NCBI GenBank assembly: GCA_020073345.1
Contig: JAIQFI010000016.1
Span: 44,227 to 108,226, forward strand
Source: Terriglobia bacterium
GTDB taxonomy: Bacteria; Acidobacteriota; Terriglobia; Bryobacterales; Bryobacteraceae
DNA length: 64,000 nucleotides
Reading direction: 5' to 3'
The position numbers were made by a program, and so were the translations under genes. Below are positions 25,556-33,991 of the stretch, in pieces (the first letter of the stretch is position 1; the number at the start of each line of letters is the position of its first letter). Under the pieces are notes generated by a model. The model did not search any database, was not told the origin of the DNA, and saw only the letters and a list, made by a program, of their open reading frames with translations.

Positions 25556-26184
25556 AAATCAATCGACCCGAGCACCTCTGACGGCTTCTTCTCAAACGCC
25601 CGGCAGATCGCCAGGAAGCTTTCGATGCTGGGCAGGTTGGTTCCCCGCTCGATCGCGCTGATCTGCGACACGCTCAGCTTGGTCTGGGCCGCCAGTTCCT
25701 TGAGCGACCAGTCCCGCGCCACGCGCATCAGCTTGATCGCATGCCCCAGCCGCTCCCGCAACCGGTCTTGGGCAGTCTGTCCGAGCCCGAACGCTTCCAT
25801 GGCGTTCTTCAGTACTTGCCGCAATTGCGCCAGGGAGAACGGCTTCGACAGATAGTCGAACACCTTCAGCTTGAAGGTCGCGCGCATGTCTTCCAGCGAA
25901 GGGTATCCCGTGATCACGATCACGCACAGCCCCGGCCAGCGCGTCAGCAACTGCTCCAGGACCTTGTCGCCGGTCACGTCGCCCATTTTCATGTCCAACA
26001 GCACGATATCCGGCAGACGCTCTTCGCAGCCCGCGAAGAACTCGGCGGCGTTACCGAACGTGCGCACCGTATAAGCGCGTTCGTCTCTTAGAAAATCCTC
26101 AAGGTAGGTACGAAAGTCAAGATCGTCATCCAGTACAGCGATGTCGGCCAGGGTTTGTAAAGTTGACTCCACCACCGCCATCAT
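25552..26184 (-). CDS. Orphan response regulator with XRE-type output domain
   Basis: About 210 residues from the ATG at 26184. The receiver domain has DDDLDF acidic residues, phospho-acceptor Asp64 in VLLDMKM, switch Thr in VITGY and Lys in YLSKPFS. The output (about 145-205) is an XRE/Cro helix-turn-helix: MRVARDWSLKELAAQTKLSVSQISAIERG. This REC-XRE joining is unusual. No histidine kinase is nearby. It starts 2 nt after the glycosyltransferase stop, so it may be co-transcribed with that gene pair and regulate it. Confidence 0.85.
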   Translation of the reverse strand: MMAVVESTLQTLADIAVLDDDLDFRTYLEDFLRDERAYTVRTFGNAAEFFAGCEERLPDIVLLDMKMGDVTGDKVLEQLLTRWPGLCVIVITGYPSLEDMRATFKLKVFDYLSKPFSLAQLRQVLKNAMEAFGLGQTAQDRLRERLGHAIKLMRVARDWSLKELAAQTKLSVSQISAIERGTNLPSIESFLAICRAFEKKPSEVLGSIDF

Positions 26185-26186
26185 AC

Positions 26187-27296
26187 TCAAGTCGACCTCA
26201 CCGTTCGTCCTTTCCATTCGATATGGCGGTCGGCCAGCGCGCTGACCACGCCGTGCAGCAGCAGCGGCAGCGCGGCGTAGATGGCGAGTGGCGCCAGCAG
26301 GACGCGCAGCCCGTTTCCGTACCACGGCCACAGTTCGAGCAGCACCAGCAATAACAGTACCGCCGGAGCAACCCGGTGCCCGGTGAACCATAGCCACGCC
26401 GCCACTGGAAGCCACAGCGCGGCGCACAAGGCCGTCAGCAGAATCATCAGACTGGTCCATGGATGCACCTGGACAAACCGGAACGCATTCCGTTCAATCC
26501 CGCTCATGGCGCCTTTCCAGCCCGTGTAGCTCCGCACGTGGCCCAAGTCCGCTGCTCGCGCCACCGCGAAGCTCAGCCGGTGCCTCCGCGCCAGCAGCGC
26601 CAGCTTCACGTCCTCGGCCAGGTATTTCCATACCGCGGCGTGACCGCCGATGAACTCGTACGCTTCCCGCCGCGCCAGGATGCACTGGCCGTTGAACATC
26701 GCGGCTGGATCGCGCTGCAGGCTGGCGCCGCTGAAAAACACGGCGGCGATGTACGGCTCGATCAGAGCTTCGGCCAGGCTCTCGGGGCGGGGGGTGAGGT
26801 GCGCCGAAAGCAGCGCTACGCCGGAGTCATCGGCGTATTCGACCATCGAGTCCAGAAAACCCTTTTGGTAGCGCGTATCGGCATCCGCGAACAGGATCCA
26901 GCGCGATGTCAGGATCCGCGCGCCGGCCATGCATGCGTTAGCCTTCCCCGACGCTCCTTTGATCAGCGGCGGGGCTTCCAGCACTCCCGCCCCTGCCTCG
27001 CGGGACTCCTCGGCCGTTCTATCGGTGGAGTGGTCATCCACCACGATCACGGTATCCGGAGGAAAACTTTTGACCGCGCCGCCCACGACGCCCTCTTCAT
27101 TGCGTGCGGGGATCACGACCATGCAATCCGGAGGCGTTTTGCCAGGCGGAATCGCCGGCAGCAGCGGAACGGCCCGATAGTGTTTCCGGGCCCGGTGGAA
27201 CAACACGGATGTGACCAGCGCGAAAACTATTGCCGTCGCCGTACTCGGCGTCAAAAACCACTGGAGGGCCAAGGCCATCCACGGACTGCTAAGCAC
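26187..27296 (-). CDS. Membrane GT2 glycosyltransferase (CrtQ/HpnB-like)
   Basis: 369 residues. One N-terminal helix, then a GT-A domain: MVVIPARNEEGVV, IVVDDHSTDRT (DD metal site), WILFADADTRYQKGF and acceptor region NGQCILARREAYEFIGGH, and then three or four C-terminal helices. Family members glycosylate carotenoid-type lipids or take part in hopanoid gene clusters. The prenyl-synthase-like gene precedes it with an 8-nt overlap, so a lipid acceptor is likely. The exact substrate is unknown. Confidence 0.82.
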   Translation of the reverse strand: MLSSPWMALALQWFLTPSTATAIVFALVTSVLFHRARKHYRAVPLLPAIPPGKTPPDCMVVIPARNEEGVVGGAVKSFPPDTVIVVDDHSTDRTAEESREAGAGVLEAPPLIKGASGKANACMAGARILTSRWILFADADTRYQKGFLDSMVEYADDSGVALLSAHLTPRPESLAEALIEPYIAAVFFSGASLQRDPAAMFNGQCILARREAYEFIGGHAAVWKYLAEDVKLALLARRHRLSFAVARAADLGHVRSYTGWKGAMSGIERNAFRFVQVHPWTSLMILLTALCAALWLPVAAWLWFTGHRVAPAVLLLLVLLELWPWYGNGLRVLLAPLAIYAALPLLLHGVVSALADRHIEWKGRTVRST

Positions 27297-28170
27297 TCAT
27301 GCTTCTCCACAGCCGCTTGGTCATCGGCACGGCCAGGGAGCGCGCCGTGATCCAATATCGCTCCACCACCGGAACATTCGGGCGGCGCTGAAACACGTCG
27401 AAATCCGATGCTTCAATGCGGCTGAGGGTGCTCACGCTCAAGTCGTACGCGACACGTACCGCGAAGCGGCCGCGACGGTCCAGAAGATCGAGGCCGGGTG
27501 CGACTCGCCGGTAGTAGCTGCGGGCGCGCTCCGCCTGAAACCCCATCAGCGTGCGGAACGCGGAGTTGCGCTTGTGCTGCTGAAGCTCGGCTTCGCTGTA
27601 TCCGAACGCCTCAATTTCATCCAGGGGCAGATAGATTCGGCCGCGCGCCAGCGCGTTTCCAACTGTACGGAGAATCGAGGTCAGCTCCATCGCCAGGCCC
27701 AGATCGGCCATGTATTCGGGAGCCGGACCGCGGTAGCCGATCAGATGCGCCATCAGCACGCTCATGGTGCCGCTGGTGCGGTAGCAGTAGTCCCGCAGGT
27801 CCTGAAAATTCTGGTAGCTCGTGCGGTTCAGGTCCATCCGCGCGCCCTCGATCAAATCGGTTGCGAAGCGGTGCGGGATCTTGTGCCGCTCCGTCGCGTC
27901 CAGGAAAACTTCCAGCACCGGATTGCGGACCAGTTGCCCGCGCAGTCCGCGCTTGACCTGGTCCTCCCAGCGGTCCAGATCCAGCCTGCCTATCTCCGGC
28001 CTCGCCGCCTGACGCCCCAAGCTGCGCGTGTACAAGGCGAACCAATAGGCCGCGTGAGCCGCGCGAGCCAGCTCCGGAGGGAAGAATCGCGTGGCGAAGA
28101 AGAACGTGCGCGATCCGGAGCGCGTGGCTTCAGCGGCCTGGGCGTATAGCCCCTCCAGCGTGTTCGGCAT
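27289..28170 (-). CDS. Squalene/phytoene synthase-like protein without Asp-rich motifs
   Basis: 293 residues of the trans-prenyl head-to-head synthase fold. GSRTFFFATRFFPPELARAAHAAYWF, YCYRTSGTMSVLM and ARGRIYLPLDEIEAFGYSE align well to the family. The two magnesium-binding motifs are gone: where DDxxD is expected it reads LYTRSLGRQ, and where the second acidic motif is expected it reads LRTVGNALARG. Diphosphate chemistry by the usual route is therefore unlikely. It is coupled to a GT2 gene. It may bind a prenyl lipid or have a new reaction. Confidence 0.8.
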   Translation of the reverse strand: MPNTLEGLYAQAAEATRSGSRTFFFATRFFPPELARAAHAAYWFALYTRSLGRQAARPEIGRLDLDRWEDQVKRGLRGQLVRNPVLEVFLDATERHKIPHRFATDLIEGARMDLNRTSYQNFQDLRDYCYRTSGTMSVLMAHLIGYRGPAPEYMADLGLAMELTSILRTVGNALARGRIYLPLDEIEAFGYSEAELQQHKRNSAFRTLMGFQAERARSYYRRVAPGLDLLDRRGRFAVRVAYDLSVSTLSRIEASDFDVFQRRPNVPVVERYWITARSLAVPMTKRLWRSMSA

Positions 28171-28189
28171 GCGACTTCAGGCGATCATA

Positions 28190-29614
28190 TCACGGCTGAG
28201 CGCGGGTGATTTCGATACACTCCTGCCTGCCGTTGGCGAGTAGCGGTACGCCGTCCAACGAGTCAGGTAGGGCGGGAGCGCCCGTCGCGCACGCCGCCTT
28301 CACGCGCGCGGATGCCGCCTCCCAGAAACCAAGGTTGTGCTGGATTGCGGCGATGTGAAACAGGAGCATAAAGGCAGCCGCCGTGCAGCCGGCGCGCGCT
28401 GGCACCCCGTCCAGGGCCAAGGCGAATAAAATCGCGAACCAGACCGACGGCAAATACAACACCCGCGACTCCGCTAGCGTTGGCGATCCCGCCAGCAACG
28501 ACAGCACCGGGATCGTGCAAATCAAAATCGCTGCCGCCGCGGGCCACAGCGGCCTTGCCGGTTGCGATCGCAGTCCCAGCCACATCAAGGCCGCCATATA
28601 AGCCGCCGCGAGCAAAGCCAGGAGCAGGGAAGGGTCGGTGCTCCAGTTGAGAGGAAAATCAAGCGAGGTCCACAGCCGGACTGCGACCGCTTTCAGTGTA
28701 GAGCCCAAACCAAGCGACAACGCAGCGGGCCGCCCCGTGGCGCGATCGACGTATCCGCCGATTCCCCCGAACAGGCTCCAACGGTAGGCGAACAGAATCG
28801 CCGCGAGCGCGAAGTACGCAGCAGTTCGTCTGATGGGCTGGCGGTTCCAGAGTGCCCATCCCGCGACAAGAAAAGGAAAAACAAACGCCGCCTCTTTGCT
28901 GAGCGCCGCCAGTGTGAAAGACGCCAGCGCGGCGGCATGTAGAGGTAATCTGCTACCCGCCACCCCGAACAACAGGAGGCCGATCAGGAGAAAGAACGTG
29001 GCCAACAGGTCGAACCTCCCCGCGATCCAGACCACAGCTTCGGGGTGGATTCCATGAACCGCGAACAGCGTTCCCGCGAATCCTGCTGCCAGTGCCGAGG
29101 CTCCCAGCCGCTTGGCCATGCAGAGTACTAACACGGCGTTCGCGCTGTGAATCGCCAGGGCCGAAGCATGCCAGAATACGGGACTCATACCGCCCAAACG
29201 AGCATCCAGAGCCAGCGAGACAAAGCCGAAAGGACGGAAAAAGCCATCGCCGCCGCCGTGTGTGATCGCATACCGGAACGCCGCCGCCGTCCATTCCGTT
29301 CCGTACTTCACGAGGATAAAGTCGTCGGAGAGAAAGTAGACCCCAAGGCTCCTCCGCAGCGCGAGGATACTGATGCCCGCAACGCCCAGCGATAGCAGCA
29401 CCGCAGCGCGCCAGGTCCAGGTCGCCGCCGCGCGATTCGTCGTCCCCCGCGTCAACAGCAGAAGTGTAACGGCGAGTCCGAAGAATCCCTCTGGATTTAG
29501 CGGCGTCGTGACGGAAAGCGGCCCGTAGCGGAACGGACCGAACAGCATCCGTGTTGCGACGATCGCCGCCATAACCACGGCGACGGCCAGCAGCGCGATA
29601 CGAATGGATTTCAA
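28190..29614 (-). CDS. Polytopic membrane protein, GT-C glycosyltransferase-like
   Basis: 474 residues with about 11-12 hydrophobic helices. A loop after the second helix carries LSDDFILVKY, and a later one FFRPFGFVSLALDARLGGMSPVFWHASALAIHS. The acidic pair in the first periplasmic loop is the pattern seen in GT-C enzymes that use lipid-linked sugars (PMT/ArnT-like). A Cys-rich short tail follows. No neighbour fixes the acceptor. Divergent from the EthD gene with 18 nt between starts. Confidence 0.65.
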   Translation of the reverse strand: MKSIRIALLAVAVVMAAIVATRMLFGPFRYGPLSVTTPLNPEGFFGLAVTLLLLTRGTTNRAAATWTWRAAVLLSLGVAGISILALRRSLGVYFLSDDFILVKYGTEWTAAAFRYAITHGGGDGFFRPFGFVSLALDARLGGMSPVFWHASALAIHSANAVLVLCMAKRLGASALAAGFAGTLFAVHGIHPEAVVWIAGRFDLLATFFLLIGLLLFGVAGSRLPLHAAALASFTLAALSKEAAFVFPFLVAGWALWNRQPIRRTAAYFALAAILFAYRWSLFGGIGGYVDRATGRPAALSLGLGSTLKAVAVRLWTSLDFPLNWSTDPSLLLALLAAAYMAALMWLGLRSQPARPLWPAAAAILICTIPVLSLLAGSPTLAESRVLYLPSVWFAILFALALDGVPARAGCTAAAFMLLFHIAAIQHNLGFWEAASARVKAACATGAPALPDSLDGVPLLANGRQECIEITRAQP

Positions 29615-29632
29615 GGTTCTATAATAGTGCGA

Positions 29633-29944
29633 ATGATCCGAGTCAACGTACTATATCCGAACAATCCAGGCAGCACTTTCGACATGGACTATTACCTGAA
29701 CAAGCACATGCCCATGGTGCGGGAGAAGATGGGGGCGGCCCTGAAAGGCATGACCGTGGACCAAGGACTCAGCGGCGGGCAGCCAGGAACCGAGGCTGCT
29801 CATCGGGTGATCGCGACGCTGATGTTCGATTCGGCGCAGGCATTCGAGCGCGCCTTCCTGCCGCTGGCGGGCGAGATCCAGGCGGACATTCCCCGCTACA
29901 CCAATATGGCGCCCACCATCCAGATCAGCGAAGTGAAAATGTAA
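29633..29944 (+). CDS. EthD domain protein
   Basis: About 103 residues, a dimeric ferredoxin-like alpha/beta barrel. The family pattern is VNVLYPNNPGSTFDMDYYLNKHMPMV near the start and the C-terminal IPRYTNMAPTIQISEV. EthD proteins were named from an ether-degradation cluster and have no firm activity. The ATG at 29633 is preferred to a GTG at 29627. A GGGGGAGG ribosome site for the next gene overlaps its end. Confidence 0.85.
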   Translation: MIRVNVLYPNNPGSTFDMDYYLNKHMPMVREKMGAALKGMTVDQGLSGGQPGTEAAHRVIATLMFDSAQAFERAFLPLAGEIQADIPRYTNMAPTIQISEVKM

Positions 29945-29955
29945 GGGGGAGGTTT

Positions 29956-30769
29956 ATGCACAAAGCACGCCGCGGAGCGATAACGGCCGCAACGGTCTTA
30001 GTTGCACTTTTCGCGCTCGCGCCTCGTTCCCTGCGTGCGGCCGATGCGCTTACGTGGCAGCAAAAAGAGGAATTCCTCCTCAAGGGGAAGATCACGAAGG
30101 TTCAAGAGGCGAAGAAGGGGGTCACGGGGGCTTTGCGCGTCACCCTGACCGATGGAAAGCTGACCCACGACGCCAAAGTACAGACGATCGACGATTACAA
30201 GCAGGTTTTCCTGAACGAAGCGAACTTCAAGGACACCTACAAATTCAACGTCGCGGGTTGGAAGTTAGCACAGTTACTTGGACTCGACGACATGATCGCC
30301 CCTTCCGTGAAGCGGACCTACGAAGGCAAGTCGGCTTCTTTTGACTGGTGGATTGAAGACATCGTGATGGATGAGGAGGACCGCAGAGCCAAGAATCTGC
30401 AGCCTCCCGACGCCGACGCCTGGGAAAAGGAAACGGACGTCATGCAGGTCTTCGATCAGTTGATTTACAACATGGATCGCAATCAAACCAACATCCTGAT
30501 CGACAAAGGCTGGCATATCTGGCTGATTGACCATGGGCGTGGGTTCCGCGTTCACAAGTCGCTCAAAGGATCCCAAGGTCCTGAAACGGATCGATCGGGA
30601 CCTGCTGGCCAGAATGAAGACGCTGGACGAGGCCACCTTGACGAAGGCGTTCAATCGGGACGTAAGCAAGGACGAGATCCACGGCTTGCTGGCCCGCCGT
30701 GATCTGATCGTCAAGTTCTTCGAAGACAAAGGTGCGAGCGCATTGTACGATCGGCCGGCCCGGAACTAG
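29956..30769 (+). pseudogene. Secreted PI3/4-kinase-like (HipA-like) protein, frameshifted
   Basis: A signal peptide (TVLVALFALAPRSLRAAD) is followed by a kinase-like body: ALRVTLTDGKLTHDAKVQ (candidate ATP-binding Lys), VAGWKLAQLLGLDDMIAPSV, FDQLIYNMDRNQTNIL (catalytic-loop DRxxxN) and WLIDHGRGF (metal Asp). The frame breaks at about 30570 in CTCAAAGGATCC. Removing one A continues as LKDPKVLKRIDRDLLARMKT to the stop at 30767-30769, giving ~270 residues. An extracytoplasmic kinase fold is unusual in bacteria. The break may be a sequencing error. Confidence 0.6.
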
Positions 30770-30772
30770 CCC

Positions 30773-30800
30773 TTGACAGATTCGATATTTCCACTAGTCT
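30773..30800 (+). promoter_or_regulatory. Possible promoter of the ars remnant
   Basis: TTGACA at 30773-30778 is a perfect -35. A 16-nt spacer leads to TAGTCT at 30795-30800, a weak -10. Its position just upstream of an arsR start (30812) fits an arsenite-responsive promoter. Confidence 0.35.
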
Positions 30801-30811
30801 GGCAGTATCGA

Positions 30812-30889
30812 ATGACAGCCACGAAAACCAGCACGAAAGACATCGCCCGCTTCGCCGACATGTTCACGGCCCTGGGCGCGCCGCGGCGG
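30812..30889 (+). pseudogene. arsR N-terminal remnant
   Basis: The frame from the ATG at 30812 reads [20 protein letters not shown] then LGAPRR, which is the first helix of an ArsR/SmtB repressor. The expected helix-turn-helix (RLRI...) never follows. At about 30885 the sequence passes into an arsM gene in another frame. So about 75-90 residues of ArsR have been deleted. Confidence 0.65.
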
Positions 30890-31377
30890 CGACCGACTGC
30901 TGCGATCCCATCACCAGCAACCTTTACGATCAGCGGCAGACCGCGGAACTGCCCGGGGCCGCGGTGCTGGCTTCCCTCGGCTGCGGGAATCCTACGGCGC
31001 TCGCACAGCTCCATCCCGGCGAATCCGTTCTGGATCTCGGCTCAGGCGGAGGCATCGACGTCCTGCTTTCCGCACGCCGCGTCGGCCCCACGGGCAAAGC
31101 CTATGGAGTCGACATGACGGATGAGATGCTGGCCTTGGCGAACGAAAACAAACGCCAGGCGGGCGTCGAAAACGCCGAGTTTCTGAAAGGCGAAATCGAA
31201 AAGATTCCGCTGCCCGAAGATTCCGTCGACGTCGTCATTTCGAACTGCGTCATCAATCTTTCCGCGGATAAAGACCGCGTGCTGCGGGAGGCGTTTCGGG
31301 TCCTGAAACCCGGCGGCCGCCTGGCTGTGTCCGATGTCGTTACGAAGGGGGAGATTCCGCCGGACGTGTGGCTGTGA
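30886..31377 (+). pseudogene. arsM (arsenite methyltransferase) remnant, both ends lost
   Basis: The frame reads [20 protein letters not shown], then [33 protein letters not shown] (SAM motif I), [13 protein letters not shown] and ISNCVINLS. These are ArsM hallmarks, including conserved Cys in LGCGNPT and SNCVIN. The N-terminal ~70 residues and everything after GEIPPDVWL are missing, so the C-terminal As-binding part is gone. A GTG at 30964 could start a short product, but activity is unlikely. Confidence 0.75.
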
Positions 31378-31646
31378 TTCGAAGCTGCGTCCGGTTCCGC
31401 CCCGCGGACGTTCCCTATGCCGTGGGCGCCTATATCACCGGCGCCTATTGGTTCACTGCTTCGACTTCCTTTGCGAACCCGGCTGTGACGCTGGCCCGAG
31501 CCCTGACAGACACGTTTGCCGGCATCCGCCCCGCCGATGTTCCAGGTTTCATCGCCGCGAAACCGGCCGGTGCGATCGCTGCCGCGGCTTTGTTCGCATG
31601 GCTGCTTCGTTCCCAGCCGGAGGTCAAGATGGAGCAGGTGAAGTGA
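31377..31646 (+). pseudogene. Aquaporin (AqpS-like) C-terminal remnant
   Basis: The frame that ends at 31646 encodes AVGAYITGAYWFTASTSFAN with the second pore motif as SFANPAVTLARALTDTF, then GFIAAKPAGAIAAAALF. This is the last third of an MIP-type channel of the kind found in ars operons, where it passes arsenite or organoarsenicals. The first two thirds are absent. The stop overlaps the arsC GTG, the spacing expected of the original operon. Confidence 0.7.
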
Positions 31647-32074
31647 GCGAACGGAAACGCCTTCTGTTTCTCTGCACCGGCAACTCGGCGCGCAGTCAAA
31701 TGGCCGAAGGTCTCCTGCGGCGCGAAGCCGGCGACCGCTTTGACGTATTCTCCGCCGGTACGCATCCCACCCGAGTCCGTCCCGAGACGATCGCGGTGAT
31801 GAACGAGATCGGCATCGATATTTCCGGACACCGGTCCAAGTCCATTGACGAGTTCAAGGGCCTGGAGCTCGATGTGGTGATCACGGTTTGCGACAACGCC
31901 AAGGAGGCCTGCCCCGTGTTTCCCGGCCATACCCAGCGGCTGCACTGGCCCTTTGAAGATCCGGCTTCGGTGGAAGGGACCCTGGAGCAGCGGAAGGACG
32001 CGTTCCGCAAAGTCCGCGACCGCATTCGCGGCCGGATCATGGTGTTCCTGGGTGAAGGTCCTTTGTCCATCTGA
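31643..32074 (+). CDS. arsC: Arsenate reductase, thioredoxin-coupled (LMW phosphatase fold)
   Basis: 143 residues from the GTG at 31643. The P-loop is FLCTGNSARSQ (Cys11, Arg17), and the relay cysteines Cys83 and Cys90 are in TVCDNAKEACP. That is the ArsC type that reduces arsenate to arsenite with thioredoxin. The C-terminal HWPFEDPASVEGT carries the general-acid Asp. It is the only intact member of the ars remnant. With no efflux pump seen nearby, it would need ArsB/Acr3 elsewhere. Confidence 0.92.
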   Translation: MSERKRLLFLCTGNSARSQMAEGLLRREAGDRFDVFSAGTHPTRVRPETIAVMNEIGIDISGHRSKSIDEFKGLELDVVITVCDNAKEACPVFPGHTQRLHWPFEDPASVEGTLEQRKDAFRKVRDRIRGRIMVFLGEGPLSI

Positions 32075-32216
32075 AGATCGCGCTATCGCCCATCGCGTTG
32101 GGTCAAAGCACGCGGTCCGGATACGGACCAAACCTGTCTGAGTTCCGAAAGCCGCGTTTCTTCAACGACATGCCACTGACAGCTCTTGGTTCATCACGTG
32201 CTGTTAGCACAGTGCT

Positions 32217-32612
32217 ATGAGAAATACGTTTCTGAACGTTCTCGCAATCGGCACGGGATTGATGCTGACGCCAGCGCTCCCGCACCACTCATTCGCGGCG
32301 GAATTCGACGCGAACAAGCCCATCACACTCACCGGAACGGTCACCAAGGTCGAGTGGATGAACCCGCACGCCCGTTTCTATGTGGATGTGAAAGACGGCA
32401 AAGGCGTCGTCGCGAATTGGGAATTCGAGCTCGGCAGTCCCAACGGCCTGATGCACGAAGGATGGACCCGCAACTCTCTCAAGAAGGGCGACGTGGTTAC
32501 GGTCAACGGCTCGCTGGCGAAAGATGGTTCCAATCTGGTAAACGCCAGGAAAATCACCCTGGCTGACGGCACCCAAGTGATGGGAGCGTCTTCGGGCGGG
32601 GAAGGCAAGTAG
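32217..32612 (+). CDS. DUF6152 family secreted protein, solo copy
   Basis: 131 residues. Signal peptide ending near MLTPALP, then HHSFAAEFDANKPITLTGT, VEWMNPHARFYVDV, WEFELGSPNGLMHEGW and KGDVVTVNGSLAKDG. This is the cleanest copy of the family in the window. Unlike the others it has no partner gene beside it. It lies between arsC and a broken 40-residue gene. Confidence 0.85.
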   Translation: MRNTFLNVLAIGTGLMLTPALPHHSFAAEFDANKPITLTGTVTKVEWMNPHARFYVDVKDGKGVVANWEFELGSPNGLMHEGWTRNSLKKGDVVTVNGSLAKDGSNLVNARKITLADGTQVMGASSGGEGK

Positions 32613-32645
32613 GCGGCTCAAATCTTCGAGGAAAGGAGCAACATT

Positions 32646-32781
32646 GTGGCGAAAAAAACGTTAACTCTAGTTCGGAGCGCTGTGAGCGGAAAGTTCGTGA
32701 CGCTGGACTATGCTAAGAAACATCGCTAAGAAACATCCGAAGACCACGGAGACGGAACACCGTCCGGCGAAGCGTAAATAG
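32646..32781 (+). pseudogene. Small conserved protein gene split by a 13-bp tandem duplication
   Basis: A strong AAGGAG site (about 32633-32638) precedes a GTG at 32646. The frame reads VAKKTLTLVRSAVSGKFVTL then DYAKKHR and stops at once. GCTAAGAAACATC occurs twice in tandem (32712-32724 and 32725-32737). Removing one copy gives DYAKKHPKTTETEHRPAKRK, ending at the TAG at 32779-32781. That matches a short basic protein family of about 40 residues often seen in genome annotations, of unknown role. Confidence 0.6.
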
Positions 32782-32853
32782 GCGCCTGCGCTGTTTCGAT
32801 CCGCGAGAGGAACTCGGACGAATGAATGTCGTGGTGGCCGATTCACTGCCTCT

Positions 32854-33927
32854 TTACTTAGCAGGCTGCCAGAGCATGATATAGCCGCCAACATCAGGGT
32901 CGCGAATCAACGCTGCGCGCCCCTTGTGGAAATCAATTATGCCGCCTTCCGAGACGGTGATTGCGCCGTGCTCCTTGGCCCTGGCATAAGCGGATTTTAT
33001 GTCGCTGACCCGGAAGCCGGCATAGTTGGCGTTAATGTCCTGGAATTTGATCGGGGGAGCGTTCTTGCCCTTATTCACGACAAAATAGCCCAGCTCGATG
33101 CGCAGGTTATTGTTGGTCGTCGCCTGCGGGAACCAACCGTTCTGCATGATCTGGTTTGCGCCCGTGTTTTGGAAAGGCGGATAGTCGCCGCCCAGGACCT
33201 TCGCATAAAAATCCCGGGCTTTCTCGGGATCGATGACATTTACAGCATAGTGATTGAAGCCGGCCTGTTTACCAAAGCGGTCGATGTTTTGAGCGGTGGC
33301 AGAGGAATTGGAAACGGTGGGCGCTGCGGGCGGATCGCCGGGCTTCGGAACGGGTTTTCCAAAGTACTCGATGGTGAGTCCGTCGGGGTCCTGGATAAAG
33401 GCGAAGCGCCGGAATCCCTGCTGCTGGCGGGGATTGGGAAGGCCCTGGACTTCCGGCATCTTCAGCATATTCAGACCTTCTAGCTTGTCCAATAACGTGC
33501 TGACGCTGCCGTCCACTGTAAGGTCGATATGGCTGGACAACAGATTCCAGGAGCTGAGCCCGCTCCAGTCCTGGCGTGGAACCCCACGGTATTGACGAAG
33601 CACCAGGGTGAAGGGAACATCGGACACGGAACTTTGAACTAGCATGGTTGCGGTCCGCGATTCTGCCCCCGGTGTGTTGCCCAGTTTGTTCAGCTCTTTG
33701 TCAACGGTCCACTTGCCCGGCCCCTCAAGCACTTTAAAGTCGATGGCCTCGAAGAATTTTATGGACCGCTCCAGGTCGGCAACCTGGTGACCGACCAAGG
33801 CCATCCCCAGCACATCGCCAGGGCGATCCGATGCTTGCGCGAATAGCGATGGCGTTACCAGGGTAACGACCAGGGCGAAAATGAACCCTCTTAGCGCAAT
33901 CGAGAATGATGTTTTGGCGTGTTCCAT
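32854..33927 (-). CDS. Secreted two-domain VOC (glyoxalase-like) protein
   Basis: 357 residues. Signal peptide (GFIFALVVTLVTPSLFAQ), then two vicinal-oxygen-chelate domains. Domain 1 (about 40-200) begins MALVGHQVADLERSIKFFEA and ends FAFIQDPDGLTIEYFG. Domain 2 (about 220-357) begins FNHYAVNVIDPEKARDFYAKVLGG and ends ALIRDPDVGGYIMLW. An exported VOC pair is less common than the cytoplasmic type. The substrate is unknown. It precedes the membrane-protein run on the same strand. Confidence 0.82.
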   Translation of the reverse strand: MEHAKTSFSIALRGFIFALVVTLVTPSLFAQASDRPGDVLGMALVGHQVADLERSIKFFEAIDFKVLEGPGKWTVDKELNKLGNTPGAESRTATMLVQSSVSDVPFTLVLRQYRGVPRQDWSGLSSWNLLSSHIDLTVDGSVSTLLDKLEGLNMLKMPEVQGLPNPRQQQGFRRFAFIQDPDGLTIEYFGKPVPKPGDPPAAPTVSNSSATAQNIDRFGKQAGFNHYAVNVIDPEKARDFYAKVLGGDYPPFQNTGANQIMQNGWFPQATTNNNLRIELGYFVVNKGKNAPPIKFQDINANYAGFRVSDIKSAYARAKEHGAITVSEGGIIDFHKGRAALIRDPDVGGYIMLWQPAK

Positions 33928-33991
33928 GTGTCACCCAATACATTCTATCGGTAACGGGCGATGTGAAGAAATTTCCGTGCCGGCGCTGAGA

